A DNA stretch of 64,000 nt from Bradyrhizobium sp. PSBB068 (GTDB lineage Bacteria > Pseudomonadota > Alphaproteobacteria > Rhizobiales > Xanthobacteraceae): the NCBI GenBank assembly GCA_016839165.1, contig CP069300.1, positions 2,356,001-2,420,000 on the forward strand, written 5' to 3'. Every line of letters begins with the position of its first letter. Position 1 is the first letter of the stretch. Position numbers and translations under genes: made by a program. Shown piece after piece: positions 17,341-26,960 of this stretch. Under the pieces are notes generated by a model. The model was not told the origin of the DNA. It did no database searches and worked only from the letters and a program-made list of their open reading frames with translations.

Positions 17341-18785
17341 CGCGCCAGCGCGAGCAGGCCGTCGACATCGAGATGGGCTTCGATGTGCGCGGCAAGCGCG
17401 TCGAGCGCGCTTTCGACCCTGGCGCCATAGAGCTGATCCGCCACAGCGATATCGAGCTGCGCAAGGAACGCCTTGCGGAATTCGTCCGACGTGAACAGGC
17501 CGTGCAGATAGCTGCCGTGAACGCGCCCGTCGCTGGAAACGGCACCTTCAGCCACGCCATCAAGCCGTGCAAACGGCCGGGCGCGGTCCGGACCGTCGGT
17601 GCGCCCGATGTGGATCTCGTAGGCGTTGATCGGCTGACCGGTCGCAGCATGCACCGCGCTGACGCGGGTCAGCGTCTTCTGCTCGGTCATGGTGGTGGTG
17701 ACATCGAGCAGGCCGAGGCCGCGCGTCTCGCCGGCGGGGCCCTCGATCCCATCGGGATCGGCGACGCTCTCGCCGAGCATCTGGTAGCCGCCGCACAGGC
17801 CGAGGACATGGCCGCCGCGGCGATGGTGCGCCAGCAGATCGATGTCCCAGCCTTGCGCGCGCAGGAAGGCGAGGTCGCCGCGGGTCGATTTCGAGCCGGG
17901 CAGGATGACGAGCCTGGCATCGCCGGGGACGGCTTCGCCCGGGCGCACCATCACGAGGTCGACGCCGGGCTCGAGCTTCAGCGGATCGAGGTCGTCGAAA
18001 TTGGCGATCCGCGACAGCGCCAGAAACGCGATCTTGCATTGTCCGGGCTTGCGCGCCTCGCCGAGCCCGAGCGCATCTTCGGCAGGCAGCTCGGCGGCGC
18101 GAGCGAACCAGGGCAGCACGCCGAAGCCGCGCCATCCGGTGCGGGTTTCGATCAGGCGGTAGCCGTCATCGAACAGCGAGGGATCACCGCGGAATTTGTT
18201 GATGACGAAGCCCTGGATCATCGCGGCATCGTCGGGATCGATCACCGTCTTGATGCCGACGAGCTGCGCGATCACGCCGCCGCGGTCGATGTCGCCGACC
18301 AACACCACGGGCACGTCGGCCTTGCGCGCAAAGCCCATATTGGCGATGTCGGCCTTGCGCAAATTGACCTCGGCGGGACTGCCGGCGCCTTCGACCAGCA
18401 CCAGATCGGCGCACGCCTTCAGGCGCTCGAAGCTTTCCAGCACCGCGCCCATCAGCGACGGTTTCATCGCGGCATATTCGCGCGCGCGGGCGGTCGCGAT
18501 CCGCTTGCCGTGCACGATGACCTGGGCGCCGACATCGGTCTCCGGCTTCAGCAGCACCGGGTTCATGTCGGTGTGCGGCTCGACGCCGGCGGCGAGCGCC
18601 TGCAACGCCTGCGCGCGTCCGATCTCGCCGCCGTCGACGGTCACGGCCGCATTGTTCGACATGTTCTGCGGCTTGAACGGCAGCACGCGCAGGCCGCGCC
18701 GCGTGGCGGCGCGCGCGAGGCCGGCGACGATGAGCGACTTGCCCACGTCCGAGCCGGCGCCCTGGATCATCAATGCGCGCGCCAT
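17337..18785 (-). CDS. cobQ: CobQ, cobyric acid synthase
   Basis: CobQ is a glutamine-dependent amidotransferase that amidates the b, d, e and g carboxylates of adenosylcobyrinate a,c-diamide. The 482 residues have an N-terminal ATP-binding domain ([31 protein letters not shown]) and a C-terminal class I glutaminase domain with nucleophile Cys in [10 protein letters not shown] and the His in SYLHGLF. It lies 12 bp after cobO on the same strand. Confidence 0.96.
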   Translation of the reverse strand: MARALMIQGAGSDVGKSLIVAGLARAATRRGLRVLPFKPQNMSNNAAVTVDGGEIGRAQALQALAAGVEPHTDMNPVLLKPETDVGAQVIVHGKRIATARAREYAAMKPSLMGAVLESFERLKACADLVLVEGAGSPAEVNLRKADIANMGFARKADVPVVLVGDIDRGGVIAQLVGIKTVIDPDDAAMIQGFVINKFRGDPSLFDDGYRLIETRTGWRGFGVLPWFARAAELPAEDALGLGEARKPGQCKIAFLALSRIANFDDLDPLKLEPGVDLVMVRPGEAVPGDARLVILPGSKSTRGDLAFLRAQGWDIDLLAHHRRGGHVLGLCGGYQMLGESVADPDGIEGPAGETRGLGLLDVTTTMTEQKTLTRVSAVHAATGQPINAYEIHIGRTDGPDRARPFARLDGVAEGAVSSDGRVHGSYLHGLFTSDEFRKAFLAQLDIAVADQLYGARVESALDALAAHIEAHLDVDGLLALAR

Positions 18786-18797
18786 GGCGTTGGGCTC

Positions 18798-19451
18798 TTA
18801 GAACTCGACGCCCGGCTGGGCCTTGATGCCGGACCGGAACGGATGCTTCACCAGCGTCATCTCGGTGACGAGGTCGGCGATCTCGATCAACTCCTCCTTG
18901 GCGTTGCGACCGGTGAGCACGACATGGGTCATCGGTGGCTTCGACGTCTTCAGGAAATCGACCACGTCGGCGATCGCCAGATAGTCGTAGCGCAGCGCAA
19001 TGTTGATCTCGTCGAGCACGACCATGCGCAGGCTTTCGTCGGCGATCAGCTGCTTGGCCTTTTCCCAGCCGGCTTGCGCCGCCGCGATGTCGCGGGCGCG
19101 ATCCTGCGTCTCCCAGGTGAAGCCTTCACCCATCGCGTGGAATTGACAGAGATCGCCGAAATGCCCGGCGAGCAGGCGGCGCTCGCCGGTATCCCAGGCA
19201 CCCTTGATGAACTGCACCACGGCGCAGGGAAAGCCGTGCGCCACGCAGCGGACGATCATGCCGAAGGCGGAGGAGGATTTTCCCTTGCCGGCGCCGGTGT
19301 GAACGATGATCAGGCCCTTTTCGCCGCTCTTGGTCGCCATGATCTTGTCGCGGGCGACCTTCTTTTTCGCCATCTTGGTCGCGTGGCGCGTATCCAGCGA
19401 AGCCTCGCCGCTGACGACCTCGTCTTCGGTCCCGTTTCCTTCAGACGTCAT
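18798..19451 (-). CDS. cobO: CobO, cob(I)yrinic acid a,c-diamide adenosyltransferase
   Basis: CobO attaches the 5'-deoxyadenosyl group to the corrinoid cobalt. The 217 residues include the P-loop HTGAGKGKSS at 51-60 and the segments FIKGAWDTGERRLL, FTWETQD and VVLDEINIALRYDYL. The N-terminal 40 residues are charged and variable. ATG 19451 is preferred over an ATG 21 bases upstream because AAGGA lies six bases before it. It is divergent from the riboswitch-led operon. Confidence 0.95.
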   Translation of the reverse strand: MTSEGNGTEDEVVSGEASLDTRHATKMAKKKVARDKIMATKSGEKGLIIVHTGAGKGKSSSAFGMIVRCVAHGFPCAVVQFIKGAWDTGERRLLAGHFGDLCQFHAMGEGFTWETQDRARDIAAAQAGWEKAKQLIADESLRMVVLDEINIALRYDYLAIADVVDFLKTSKPPMTHVVLTGRNAKEELIEIADLVTEMTLVKHPFRSGIKAQPGVEF

Positions 19452-19465
19452 GACGTTCCTTCGGC

Positions 19466-19494
19466 TTGACAAGTTCGAGCCGCGGACGAATGGT
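19466..19494 (+). promoter_or_regulatory. Candidate promoter of the riboswitch-led cob operon
   Basis: TTGACA (19466-19471), a 17-base spacer and AATGGT (19489-19494, weak -10) would start RNA near 19501. That is just before the predicted 5' end of the riboswitch, and this position is the main support. Confidence 0.4.
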
Positions 19495-19503
19495 GGGTCC
19501 GCG

Positions 19504-19690
19504 TTGGTTCCTGTCCTATGACAGGCGAAGAGGGAATGCGATAGGGCTCAAGTCGGGCCTGAAAAGCAGCCGCCCCCGCGACCGTGACCGGAGAGATGCC
19601 CAAAGCCACTGATTCCCCAAGGGGATCGGGAAGGCGGGGATCGAAGGGAGAAATCCTGCTCCGCAAGCCGGGAGACCTGCCAACGCAGCA
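19504..19690 (+). ncRNA. Cobalamin (B12/AdoCbl) riboswitch
   Basis: The conserved elements occur in the right order on the plus strand: GGTTCC (19505), GAGGGAATGCG, GCAGCCGCCCCCGCGACCGT, AAAGCCACTG, GGGAAGGC, and the closing CCGCAAGCCGGGAGACCTGCC (last base 19682; the B12 box and P1 3' side). It precedes the DUF1636 gene, cobW and cobN, so corrinoid binding would shut down the operon. A downstream stem, ACGAACCG/CGGTTCGT near 19728-19752, may belong to the expression platform. Confidence 0.93.
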
Positions 19691-19792
19691 TGTTGTGAGA
19701 CCGGCGGACGGGGTGTTCCGCGACGGGGAACGAACCGGTGCAAGATCGGTTCGTGTGCCTCATCGCTTCCCGCTGTCAATCCAGGAAGGCCG

Positions 19793-20167
19793 ATGAGCGT
19801 TACCCTTCATGTCTGTATTACCTGCCGCGCCGGCCAAACGCTGGCGGAAGGTGAAGTCGCGCCCGGTGCGCGCCTGCACGCCGCGCTTGTCGAGGCCGGT
19901 GTGCCCGATGGCGTCAATCTGGTTCCCGTCGAATGTCTCTCGGCTTGCAGCCAGGGCTGCTCGGTCGCGCTCAGCGCGCCCGGCCGGTGGTCCTATGTCT
20001 ATGGGCGCCTGTCCGAAGCCAATGCCGGGGATGTGATCGCCGGCGCCAGCGCCTATGCCGCGGCGCCCGACGGCATCGTGCCGTGGCGCAGCCGCCCGGA
20101 AGTTTTCCGCAAGCAATCGCTTGCCCGCATTCCACCACTTCCCGTCGTGCCGGAGGCCGCAGAATGA
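19793..20167 (+). CDS. DUF1636 family Cys-rich protein, ferredoxin-like
   Basis: This protein has 124 residues with a thioredoxin-like 2Fe-2S ferredoxin pattern: CITC near the N-terminus and CLSACSQGC about residue 48. It would bind a metal cluster or metal ions in the cytoplasm. It is the first gene after the cobalamin riboswitch and overlaps cobW by 4 bp. Its exact function is not known to me; the position next to cobW and cobN points to electron supply or metal handling for cobalt insertion. Confidence 0.8.
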   Translation: MSVTLHVCITCRAGQTLAEGEVAPGARLHAALVEAGVPDGVNLVPVECLSACSQGCSVALSAPGRWSYVYGRLSEANAGDVIAGASAYAAAPDGIVPWRSRPEVFRKQSLARIPPLPVVPEAAE

Positions 20168-21198
20168 CGACACTCGCCAAGGTTCCGGTCACCGTCGTGA
20201 CCGGCTTTCTCGGATCCGGCAAGACGACGCTGATCCAGCATCTGATCCGCAACGCCAACGGCAAGAAGCTCGCCGTGCTGGTGAACGAATTCGGCAGCGA
20301 GGGCGTCGACGGCGACATCCTGAAGTCGTGCGCCGACGCCGATTGCCCGACCGAGAACATCGTCGAGCTCGCCAATGGCTGCATCTGCTGCACCGTCGCC
20401 GACGATTTCATCCCGGCGATGGAGCAGTTGCTCGCGCGCCCGGTGAAGCCCGATCACATCGTGATCGAGACCTCCGGCCTCGCGCTGCCGAAGCCGCTGC
20501 TCAAGGCGTTCGACTGGCCGGAGATTCGTTCGCGGATCACGGTCGACGGCGTGATCGCGCTGGCCGATGCGGAAGCCGTTGCGGCCGGCCGGTTTGCGCC
20601 CGACGTTGCCGCAGTGGATGCGCAGCGCGCGGCCGACGCCAATCTCGACCACGAGACGCCGCTGTCCGAAGTGTTCGAGGATCAGATCGCCTGCGCCGAC
20701 ATCGTGCTGCTGACCAAGGCCGATCTCGCCGGGGCAGAGGGGATCAGGGTGGCCAAGGAGGTGATCGCGGCCGAGATGCCGCGCGAGGTGCCGATGTTGC
20801 CCGTTGTCGACGGCACCATCGACGCGCGCGTGATCCTTGGGCTCGGCGCCGCGGCGGAAAACGATCTCGCGGCGCGCCCGTCGCATCATGACGGCGAAGA
20901 GGAGCACGAGCACGACGATTTCAATTCGGTGGTGATCGATCTGCCCGAGATTGTCGATGTCGAGGCGCTGGTCGCTTCGATCAAGGGGCTGGCGCGCGAG
21001 CAGAACGTGCTGCGCGCCAAGGGCTATATCGCCGTCGAGGGCAAGCCGATGCGGTTACTGGTGCAATCGGTCGGCGAGCGGGTGCGGCATCAGTTCGACA
21101 TGCCCTGGGGCATGCGGCCGCGGCAGTCGAAGCTCGTCGTGATCGGCGAACACGGCGATATTGATGAAGCCGCCATCAGGGCACGGCTTGGTGTCTGA
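20164..21198 (+). CDS. cobW: CobW, GTPase / metal chaperone (COG0523)
   Basis: CobW is a G3E P-loop GTPase thought to deliver cobalt to the CobNST chelatase. The 344 residues show Walker A GFLGSGKTT (14-22), the metal-binding CxCC motif NGCICC (Cys73, Cys75, Cys76), the TKAD guanine motif and a His-rich stretch HHDGEEEHEHDD before the CobW C-terminal domain. The start overlaps the DUF1636 gene (ATGA) and the stop overlaps the cobN ATG by one base. Confidence 0.95.
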   Translation: MTTLAKVPVTVVTGFLGSGKTTLIQHLIRNANGKKLAVLVNEFGSEGVDGDILKSCADADCPTENIVELANGCICCTVADDFIPAMEQLLARPVKPDHIVIETSGLALPKPLLKAFDWPEIRSRITVDGVIALADAEAVAAGRFAPDVAAVDAQRAADANLDHETPLSEVFEDQIACADIVLLTKADLAGAEGIRVAKEVIAAEMPREVPMLPVVDGTIDARVILGLGAAAENDLAARPSHHDGEEEHEHDDFNSVVIDLPEIVDVEALVASIKGLAREQNVLRAKGYIAVEGKPMRLLVQSVGERVRHQFDMPWGMRPRQSKLVVIGEHGDIDEAAIRARLGV

Positions 21199-24100
21199 TG
21201 CACGTCGTCTTCCGCGAGAGTCGCGGCCTTGAGGAGACCGCGACACCAAGGGACCTCGGCCAGGATCCGGCCGATCTCGTGGTGTTGTCGTTTTCCGACA
21301 GCGATCTCGCGGCGTTCGCGGCCGGCTGGCGACGTGGCCGTGCGGCATTGCCGTCGCTGCGGCTCGCCAATCTCGCGGAGCTGCGCCATCCGCTGTCGGT
21401 CGATACTTATATCGAGCGGACGCTGTCGCACGCGCGCGGCATTCTGGTGCGGCTGATCGGCGGCGAACCCTATTGGTCCTACGGGCTCTCAGCGGTGCAT
21501 CGGCTGGCCAGGGAGCGCGGCATCGCCCTGGTAGTGCTGCCGGCGGATGGCCGCGACGATCTGCGGCTCGATGAATTCTCGACCTTGCCGGTCTCGACCC
21601 TGCGCCGTCTGAAGGTGCTGTGCGACAAGGGCGGCCCGGTTGCCGCGCAGGCCGTGATCGCGCAACTGGCGCTGGCGTCCGGCCTCTATGCCGGGCCAGT
21701 GGTGGGCGAGATCGATCTGCCGGAGATCGGCGTCTACGATCCCCGGCGCGGTGCCGTCGCGGTGCTGCCGGCGCCGGATGGCCGGCCGCGGGCGCTCGTG
21801 ACCTTCTATCGCTCCTATCTCGCGGCCGGCGACACCGCGCCGGTCGACGCGTTGATCGATGCGTTGCGTGAGAGGGGCTTTGATGCCCACGGTGTCTTCG
21901 TCACCTCGCTGAAGGCGGCAGGTGTTGCGGACTGGCTGCGCGTTCAGCTCGCGCAATGCCCGCCTGCGGCCATCGTCAACGCCACTGCGTTCTCCGCTGC
22001 CGGGAACGACGGCACGACGCCGTTCGACGCGGCTTCGTGCCCGATGTTCCAGGTCGCGCTGTCCACGGCGCGGCGCGAGGATTGGGCCTTGTCGCTGCGC
22101 GGCCTGTCGCCCGGCGATCTCGCAATGCATGTGGTGTTGCCGGAAGTCGACGGCCGCCTGTTCGCTGGTGTAGCGAGCTTCAAGTCGCCCGGTGAGCGCG
22201 ATCCCGATCTGCAATTCGCGCATCTTGCGCATCGACCGGACGCCGAGCGTGTCGCGGCGATTGTCGCGCGCGTCGCAGCCTGGCACCGGCTTGCCGGCAA
22301 GCCGGCGCAAGACAAGCAGCTCGCGCTCGTGCTGTCGAACTATCCCGGCCGTCCGCATCAGATCGCCCACGCCGTCGGCCTTGATGCGCTTGCTTCAGTC
22401 CAGACGTTGCTGGCCGATCTCGCGGGTGCAGGGTTTGACGTCGAGGCGGTGGAGTTGCCGGGCGATGCGCTTTTGCGCCGGAAACTGACGTGGGACGTGA
22501 ACGAATATCGCGCGGCGCTCTCCGGTATTCCCCTGCAGCTCCAGGATGATCTGGCGCGTGCATGGGGCGCCCCGGAGGACGATCCCGATTGCCGTGACGG
22601 CGCATTTCATTTCGCCGCGATCCGATGCGGCAAGTCGGTCATCGCCGTTCAGCCGGAGCGCGGTGATGTCAGTCATCGCGATGCCGACTATCACGATCTG
22701 TCGCGCATGCCCCGCCATGCCTATGTCGCGTTCCATCTCTGGCTCCGGGGGCAAGGTATCGACGCCGTCGTCCACATCGGCGCGCATGGCACGCTGGAAT
22801 GGCTGCCCGGCAAATCGGTTGCGCTGTCGTCCGCGTGCTGGCCGGAGGCATTGATCGGCGATCTGCCGGTTGTCTATCCCTTCATCGTCAACGATCCCGG
22901 CGAGGCGGCGCAGGCCAAGCGCCGGATCGGCGCCGTGACGATCGGTCATCTGCCGCCGCCGCTGGGACAAGCCGCGGTGCCGGAAAGCCTGCGTGCTCTC
23001 GAGCGCCTGCTCGATGAATATTCGACCGCCGATGGTCTCGACCCGGCGCGGCGGCAGCGCCTGATCGCTGCGATCCGCGAAGAAGCGCGCATAGCCGGGC
23101 TGGAGGACGATCTCGGTCTTGCCGCGTCAGTCTCCGCGGCCGAGGCCATCCCGCAGATCGACCGCTTCGTCTGCGATCTCAAGGAAAGCCAGTTCGGCGA
23201 CGGACTGCACGTGTTCGGGCAGGGCGCTTGCGGCGAGGCGGAGAAGGCGGCGTTACTTGATGCGCTGGCCGGCCGGCGCGTCGCGCCGGGGCCGTCGGGC
23301 TCGCCCTATCGCGGGCGCAGCGACGTGCTGCCGACCGGACGCAATCTGTTTGCCGTCGATCCACGCGCGGTGCCGACGCCGTCGGCGCATGCGCAGGGTG
23401 TGAAGCTCGCCGAGGAACTGCTGCGCCGTCATTTGCAGGATCACGGCGACTGGCCGAAGGGACTCGTCGTCGATCTCTGGGGCTCGTCGACGATGCGCAC
23501 TGCCGGTGAGGATTTTGCGATGGCGTTGCACCTTGCCGGCATCGCGCCGCGCTGGGATCACGGGTCGGGCCGGGTGACCGGCTACGACATCATCGCGCTG
23601 GCGGAGCTCGGCCGTCCCCGCATCGACGTCACGCTGCGTGTGTCAGGCCTGTTCCGCGACGTGTTTGCGGGGCTTGCCCAATTGTTCGAAGCCGCGACGG
23701 AAGCTCTGTCAGAACGCAGCGAGGAGGCGGACGAGAATCCCTATCGGCAGCGTATCGCCCGCGTGTTCGGTCCGCGCCCCGGACATTATGGTGCCGGCAT
23801 CGCGTCGATCCCCGATGTCTTCACAGCAGAGGCGCGCGAGGCGGCCGGCGAAGCCTGGCTCTCGGCGTCATCCTGGGCCATCGCGTCCGATGGCCAGATC
23901 CGGCCGGATCGCGCCGCCATCGAGGCGCGGCTCGCTGCCGCCGACAGCTTTGTTCATACCCAGGACTTGCCGGAGACCGATCTGCTGCTGGCGGCGGACT
24001 ATGCTGCGCACGAGGCGGGCATTGCGGCGGCGGCGCGCCGGTTAGGCACAAGCATCCCCTCGCTCTATCACCTCGATGCGACGCGGCCGGATCAGCCGCA

Positions 24101-24446
24101 TGCGCGATCGCTGACCGAGGAGATCGCGCGGGTGGTGCGGGCGCGCGCAGCCAATCCGGCATGGATCGCGGGGATGATGCGTCACGGCTTCCGCGGCGCT
24201 GCCGAAATATCCGCGACGCTGGAGCACATGGCGGCATTTGCGCATCTTGCCGGTGCGGTGCCGCCGCATCTGTTCGACCTGTATTACGACGCGACGATCG
24301 GCAATGACGAGGTTCGCGGCTTCATGGCGCGCGAGAATCCAGCCGCGCTGGCTGCGATCGAAACCTGCTTCACCCGGCTGCATGAAGCCTTGCTCTGGCA
24401 AACGCGGCGCAACTCGATTGCGGCTGCGCTGCAGGAGGCCTCATGA
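21198..24446 (+). CDS. cobN: CobN, cobaltochelatase large subunit
   Basis: CobN is the substrate-binding subunit of the aerobic ATP-dependent cobaltochelatase CobNST, acting on hydrogenobyrinate a,c-diamide. Its 1082 residues are shorter than the roughly 1270 of Pseudomonas denitrificans CobN. Family segments seen include HIGAHGTLEWLPGKSVALS, YPFIVNDPGEAAQAKRR, and VVDLWGSSTMRTAGEDFAMA in the magnesium/cobalt chelatase H-subunit fold. cobS and cobT are not in this window. One-base overlap with cobW; 4-bp overlap with cobG. Confidence 0.95.
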   Translation: MHVVFRESRGLEETATPRDLGQDPADLVVLSFSDSDLAAFAAGWRRGRAALPSLRLANLAELRHPLSVDTYIERTLSHARGILVRLIGGEPYWSYGLSAVHRLARERGIALVVLPADGRDDLRLDEFSTLPVSTLRRLKVLCDKGGPVAAQAVIAQLALASGLYAGPVVGEIDLPEIGVYDPRRGAVAVLPAPDGRPRALVTFYRSYLAAGDTAPVDALIDALRERGFDAHGVFVTSLKAAGVADWLRVQLAQCPPAAIVNATAFSAAGNDGTTPFDAASCPMFQVALSTARREDWALSLRGLSPGDLAMHVVLPEVDGRLFAGVASFKSPGERDPDLQFAHLAHRPDAERVAAIVARVAAWHRLAGKPAQDKQLALVLSNYPGRPHQIAHAVGLDALASVQTLLADLAGAGFDVEAVELPGDALLRRKLTWDVNEYRAALSGIPLQLQDDLARAWGAPEDDPDCRDGAFHFAAIRCGKSVIAVQPERGDVSHRDADYHDLSRMPRHAYVAFHLWLRGQGIDAVVHIGAHGTLEWLPGKSVALSSACWPEALIGDLPVVYPFIVNDPGEAAQAKRRIGAVTIGHLPPPLGQAAVPESLRALERLLDEYSTADGLDPARRQRLIAAIREEARIAGLEDDLGLAASVSAAEAIPQIDRFVCDLKESQFGDGLHVFGQGACGEAEKAALLDALAGRRVAPGPSGSPYRGRSDVLPTGRNLFAVDPRAVPTPSAHAQGVKLAEELLRRHLQDHGDWPKGLVVDLWGSSTMRTAGEDFAMALHLAGIAPRWDHGSGRVTGYDIIALAELGRPRIDVTLRVSGLFRDVFAGLAQLFEAATEALSERSEEADENPYRQRIARVFGPRPGHYGAGIASIPDVFTAEAREAAGEAWLSASSWAIASDGQIRPDRAAIEARLAAADSFVHTQDLPETDLLLAADYAAHEAGIAAAARRLGTSIPSLYHLDATRPDQPHARSLTEEIARVVRARAANPAWIAGMMRHGFRGAAEISATLEHMAAFAHLAGAVPPHLFDLYYDATIGNDEVRGFMARENPAALAAIETCFTRLHEALLWQTRRNSIAAALQEAS

Positions 24447-25606
24447 GCGCGGTCGCGATCAAGGGCTGGTGTCCCGGCGCGCTGCGGCCGATGCAGTCGG
24501 GCGATGGCCTCGTGGTGCGGATCCGCCCGCGCGTCGGTCGACTGGACGCCATCCAGGCGGTGGGGATCGCCGAGCTTGCTGCGCGATATGGCAACGGCCT
24601 GATCGACCTGACCAGCCGCGGCAATCTCCAGATCCGCGGCGTCAGCGATGCGGGGTATCCGGCCTTGATCGACGGGCTTGCCGAGCTCGGGTTGCTGGAT
24701 GCAGATTCCGAGACTGAAGCGCAGCGCAACATTCTGGTGACGCCATTCTGGACCGCCGGTGACGACACGCGCCCGCTCGCGGCCGAGCTCGAGCGGGCAC
24801 TCGCCGGTGCCTCTCTCGATCTTCCGACCAAGTTCGGTTTCGCCATCGACGACGGCAACGAGCGGCTTCTGGCTGGCGCATCGGCGGATGTCAGGATCGA
24901 GCGCGATCGCAATGGAAGCCTGCTGGTGCGCGCTGATGGCGCGCGGTCCGGGCGCTCGGTCAGGCGGGACGAGGCCGTGCGGGTCGCGCTTGCGCTGGCC
25001 GAGTGGTTCGTTGCTTCCGGCGGAGCCAGGGGTGGGAAGCGACGGATGGCGGCGCATCTGGCCGGCGGCGCGAGCCTTCCCGTATTGCTTCGTGGCGATG
25101 CCAAGCCTGTGGCCCGATCGGCGGACCCTGTTCCCGGCCTCTATCCTATCGGTGCAATGGTCGGCGTGGCCTTCGGGCAAATGCCGCACCACACACTCGG
25201 CCATCTCGCCGCGTGCGCACAGGTGCTTCGCATGACGCCGTGGCGGATGCTGCTGGCGGAAGGAATGCATGAGATGCCTCGCGGGGCGGACCTCGTCACC
25301 GATGCCGACGATCCGGCGCTCCGCGTGATCGCCTGCAGCGGCGCGCCGCGCTGCGGTGAGGCGTATGCCGATACGCGCGCATTGGCGTCGACGCTTGCGC
25401 GGCATATCCCGGCTGACGCGCGGCTGCATGTGTCAGGCTGTGCCAAAGGCTGCGCCCATTCCGGCTCCGCGGACATCACCCTTGTGGCCACACGCGACGG
25501 CTTTGACCTGATCCGTCACGGCACGGCGCGTGACGTGCCCGTCATGCGGGGACTAACTGGTTCGGACCTCGTTGCAAATCCTTCGCTGCTGTCGGGAGCC
25601 CATTGA
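24443..25606 (+). CDS. cobG: CobG, precorrin-3B synthase
   Basis: CobG is an oxygen-dependent Fe-S enzyme of the nitrite/sulfite reductase fold that converts precorrin-3A to 3B, the step that defines the aerobic pathway. The 387 residues have DLTSRGNLQIRG (siroheme/4Fe-4S reductase-type repeat) and the cluster cysteines in ACSGAPRCGEAY and VSGCAKGCAHS. It is joined to cobN and cobH by overlapping start and stop codons. Confidence 0.94.
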   Translation: MSAVAIKGWCPGALRPMQSGDGLVVRIRPRVGRLDAIQAVGIAELAARYGNGLIDLTSRGNLQIRGVSDAGYPALIDGLAELGLLDADSETEAQRNILVTPFWTAGDDTRPLAAELERALAGASLDLPTKFGFAIDDGNERLLAGASADVRIERDRNGSLLVRADGARSGRSVRRDEAVRVALALAEWFVASGGARGGKRRMAAHLAGGASLPVLLRGDAKPVARSADPVPGLYPIGAMVGVAFGQMPHHTLGHLAACAQVLRMTPWRMLLAEGMHEMPRGADLVTDADDPALRVIACSGAPRCGEAYADTRALASTLARHIPADARLHVSGCAKGCAHSGSADITLVATRDGFDLIRHGTARDVPVMRGLTGSDLVANPSLLSGAH

Positions 25607-26235
25607 TGCCGCACGTCTACGAGACCGACGGTGCGGCGATCTATCGCCAGTCCTTTGCCACCATCCGGTCGGAGGCCGAACTCGGCCGCTTCACGCCCGA
25701 CGAGGAGCCGGTGGTGGTACGCATGATCCATGCGGCGGGCATGGTGGGCCTGGAAGCGCATATTCGCTTCACGCCCGGCATGGCCGCGCGGGCACGGGCA
25801 GCATTGCAGGAGGGCGCGCCGATCCTCTGCGATGCGCGCATGGTCTCGGAGGGAATTACGCGCGCGCGGCTGCCGGCCCGCAACGAGGTGATCTGCACGC
25901 TCGGTGACGCCACCGTTCCCGCGCTCGCGCAATCGATGCGCAATACGCGGTCTGCTGCCGCGCTTGAGCTGTGGCGGCCGCATCTGGCCGGCGCCATCGT
26001 CGCGATCGGCAATGCGCCGACGGCGCTGTTCCATCTGCTCAACATGCTGGAGCATCCCGACTGCCCGCGGCCGGCGGCGATCATCGGCTGTCCGGTCGGC
26101 TTCGTCGGTGCGGCCGAGTCCAAGGCGGCATTGATGGCCGGGGCGCCCGTGCCGGCGCTGACGGTTGAGGGACGTCTCGGCGGCTCGGCGATCACCGTTG
26201 CCGCCGTCAATGCGTTGGCGAGCTGGAGCGAATAG
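25606..26235 (+). CDS. cobH: CobH, precorrin-8X methylmutase
   Basis: CobH moves a methyl group from C-11 to C-12 to give hydrogenobyrinate. The 209 residues include the catalytic His in VRMIHAAGMVG (His42 here, His43 in the model enzyme) and the DARMVSEGITRARLP segment. ATG 25606 overlaps the cobG stop by one base; a TTG just before it is less likely. cobI follows after 2 bp. Confidence 0.95.
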   Translation: MPHVYETDGAAIYRQSFATIRSEAELGRFTPDEEPVVVRMIHAAGMVGLEAHIRFTPGMAARARAALQEGAPILCDARMVSEGITRARLPARNEVICTLGDATVPALAQSMRNTRSAAALELWRPHLAGAIVAIGNAPTALFHLLNMLEHPDCPRPAAIIGCPVGFVGAAESKAALMAGAPVPALTVEGRLGGSAITVAAVNALASWSE

Positions 26236-26237
26236 CG

Positions 26238-26960
26238 ATGGGACGCATCATCTGCTGCGGGCTCGGCCCCGGCGATCCCGACCTGATGAGCGTGCGCGCC
26301 GACCGCATCGTGCGCTCGGCAAGACATGTCGCCTATTTCCGCAAGAAGGGGCAATCCGGGCAGGCGCGCCGGATCGTGGACGGATTGCTTGCCGCTGACG
26401 TCAGCGAATATCCGATGGAGTACCCGGTCACCACGGAGATTGCGTTCGACAACCCCGAATACGCGCGGCTGCTGGCCGATTTCTACGATGCATGGGCCGA
26501 GCGGCTGGCGCGGCTGGCGCGCGAGATAGACGTGGTCGTGCTGTGCGAGGGCGATCCCTATTTCTACGGTTCGTTCATGCATCTCTACGCGCGCCTGCAG
26601 GGCCGGGTCGAGATCGAGGTGATCGCCGGCATTCCCGGCATGGTGGGCTGCTGGAATGCGGTCGGCCAGCCGATCGCGTTGGCCGACGATGTGACCACCG
26701 TCCTGATGGGCACGCTGCCGGAGGCGGAGCTCATGCAGCGGATGCGCAGTTCCGACGCGCTGGTCGTGATGAAGACCGGCCGCAATCTTCCGAAGATCCG
26801 CCGCGCGCTCGCGGCCGCCGGTCGTCTCGACGATGCGTGGCTGGTCGAACGCGGCACCATGCCGGACCAGCGGGTCGCGCGGCTTGCTGACATCGGCGAG
26901 GCCGATTGTCCGTATTTTGCGATCGTGCTGGTGCACGGGCAGGGGCGGCGCAGGCCATGA
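26238..26960 (+). CDS. cobI: CobI, precorrin-2 C20-methyltransferase
   Basis: CobI is a SAM-dependent methyltransferase giving precorrin-3A. The 240 residues have the tetrapyrrole methylase start GLGPGDPDLMSVRA, the middle motif LCEGDPYFYGSFMHLY and the IAGIPGMVGCWNAVGQP loop, which distinguish CobI from other family members. It is overlapped by cobJ by 4 bp (ATGA). Confidence 0.95.
   Translation: MGRIICCGLGPGDPDLMSVRADRIVRSARHVAYFRKKGQSGQARRIVDGLLAADVSEYPMEYPVTTEIAFDNPEYARLLADFYDAWAERLARLAREIDVVVLCEGDPYFYGSFMHLYARLQGRVEIEVIAGIPGMVGCWNAVGQPIALADDVTTVLMGTLPEAELMQRMRSSDALVVMKTGRNLPKIRRALAAAGRLDDAWLVERGTMPDQRVARLADIGEADCPYFAIVLVHGQGRRRP

Noticed and set aside
17142..19469. Open frame of 775 codons on the plus strand opposite cobQ and cobO
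   Set aside because: Both minus-strand genes have clear catalytic motifs; the plus frame has none and has low-complexity composition.
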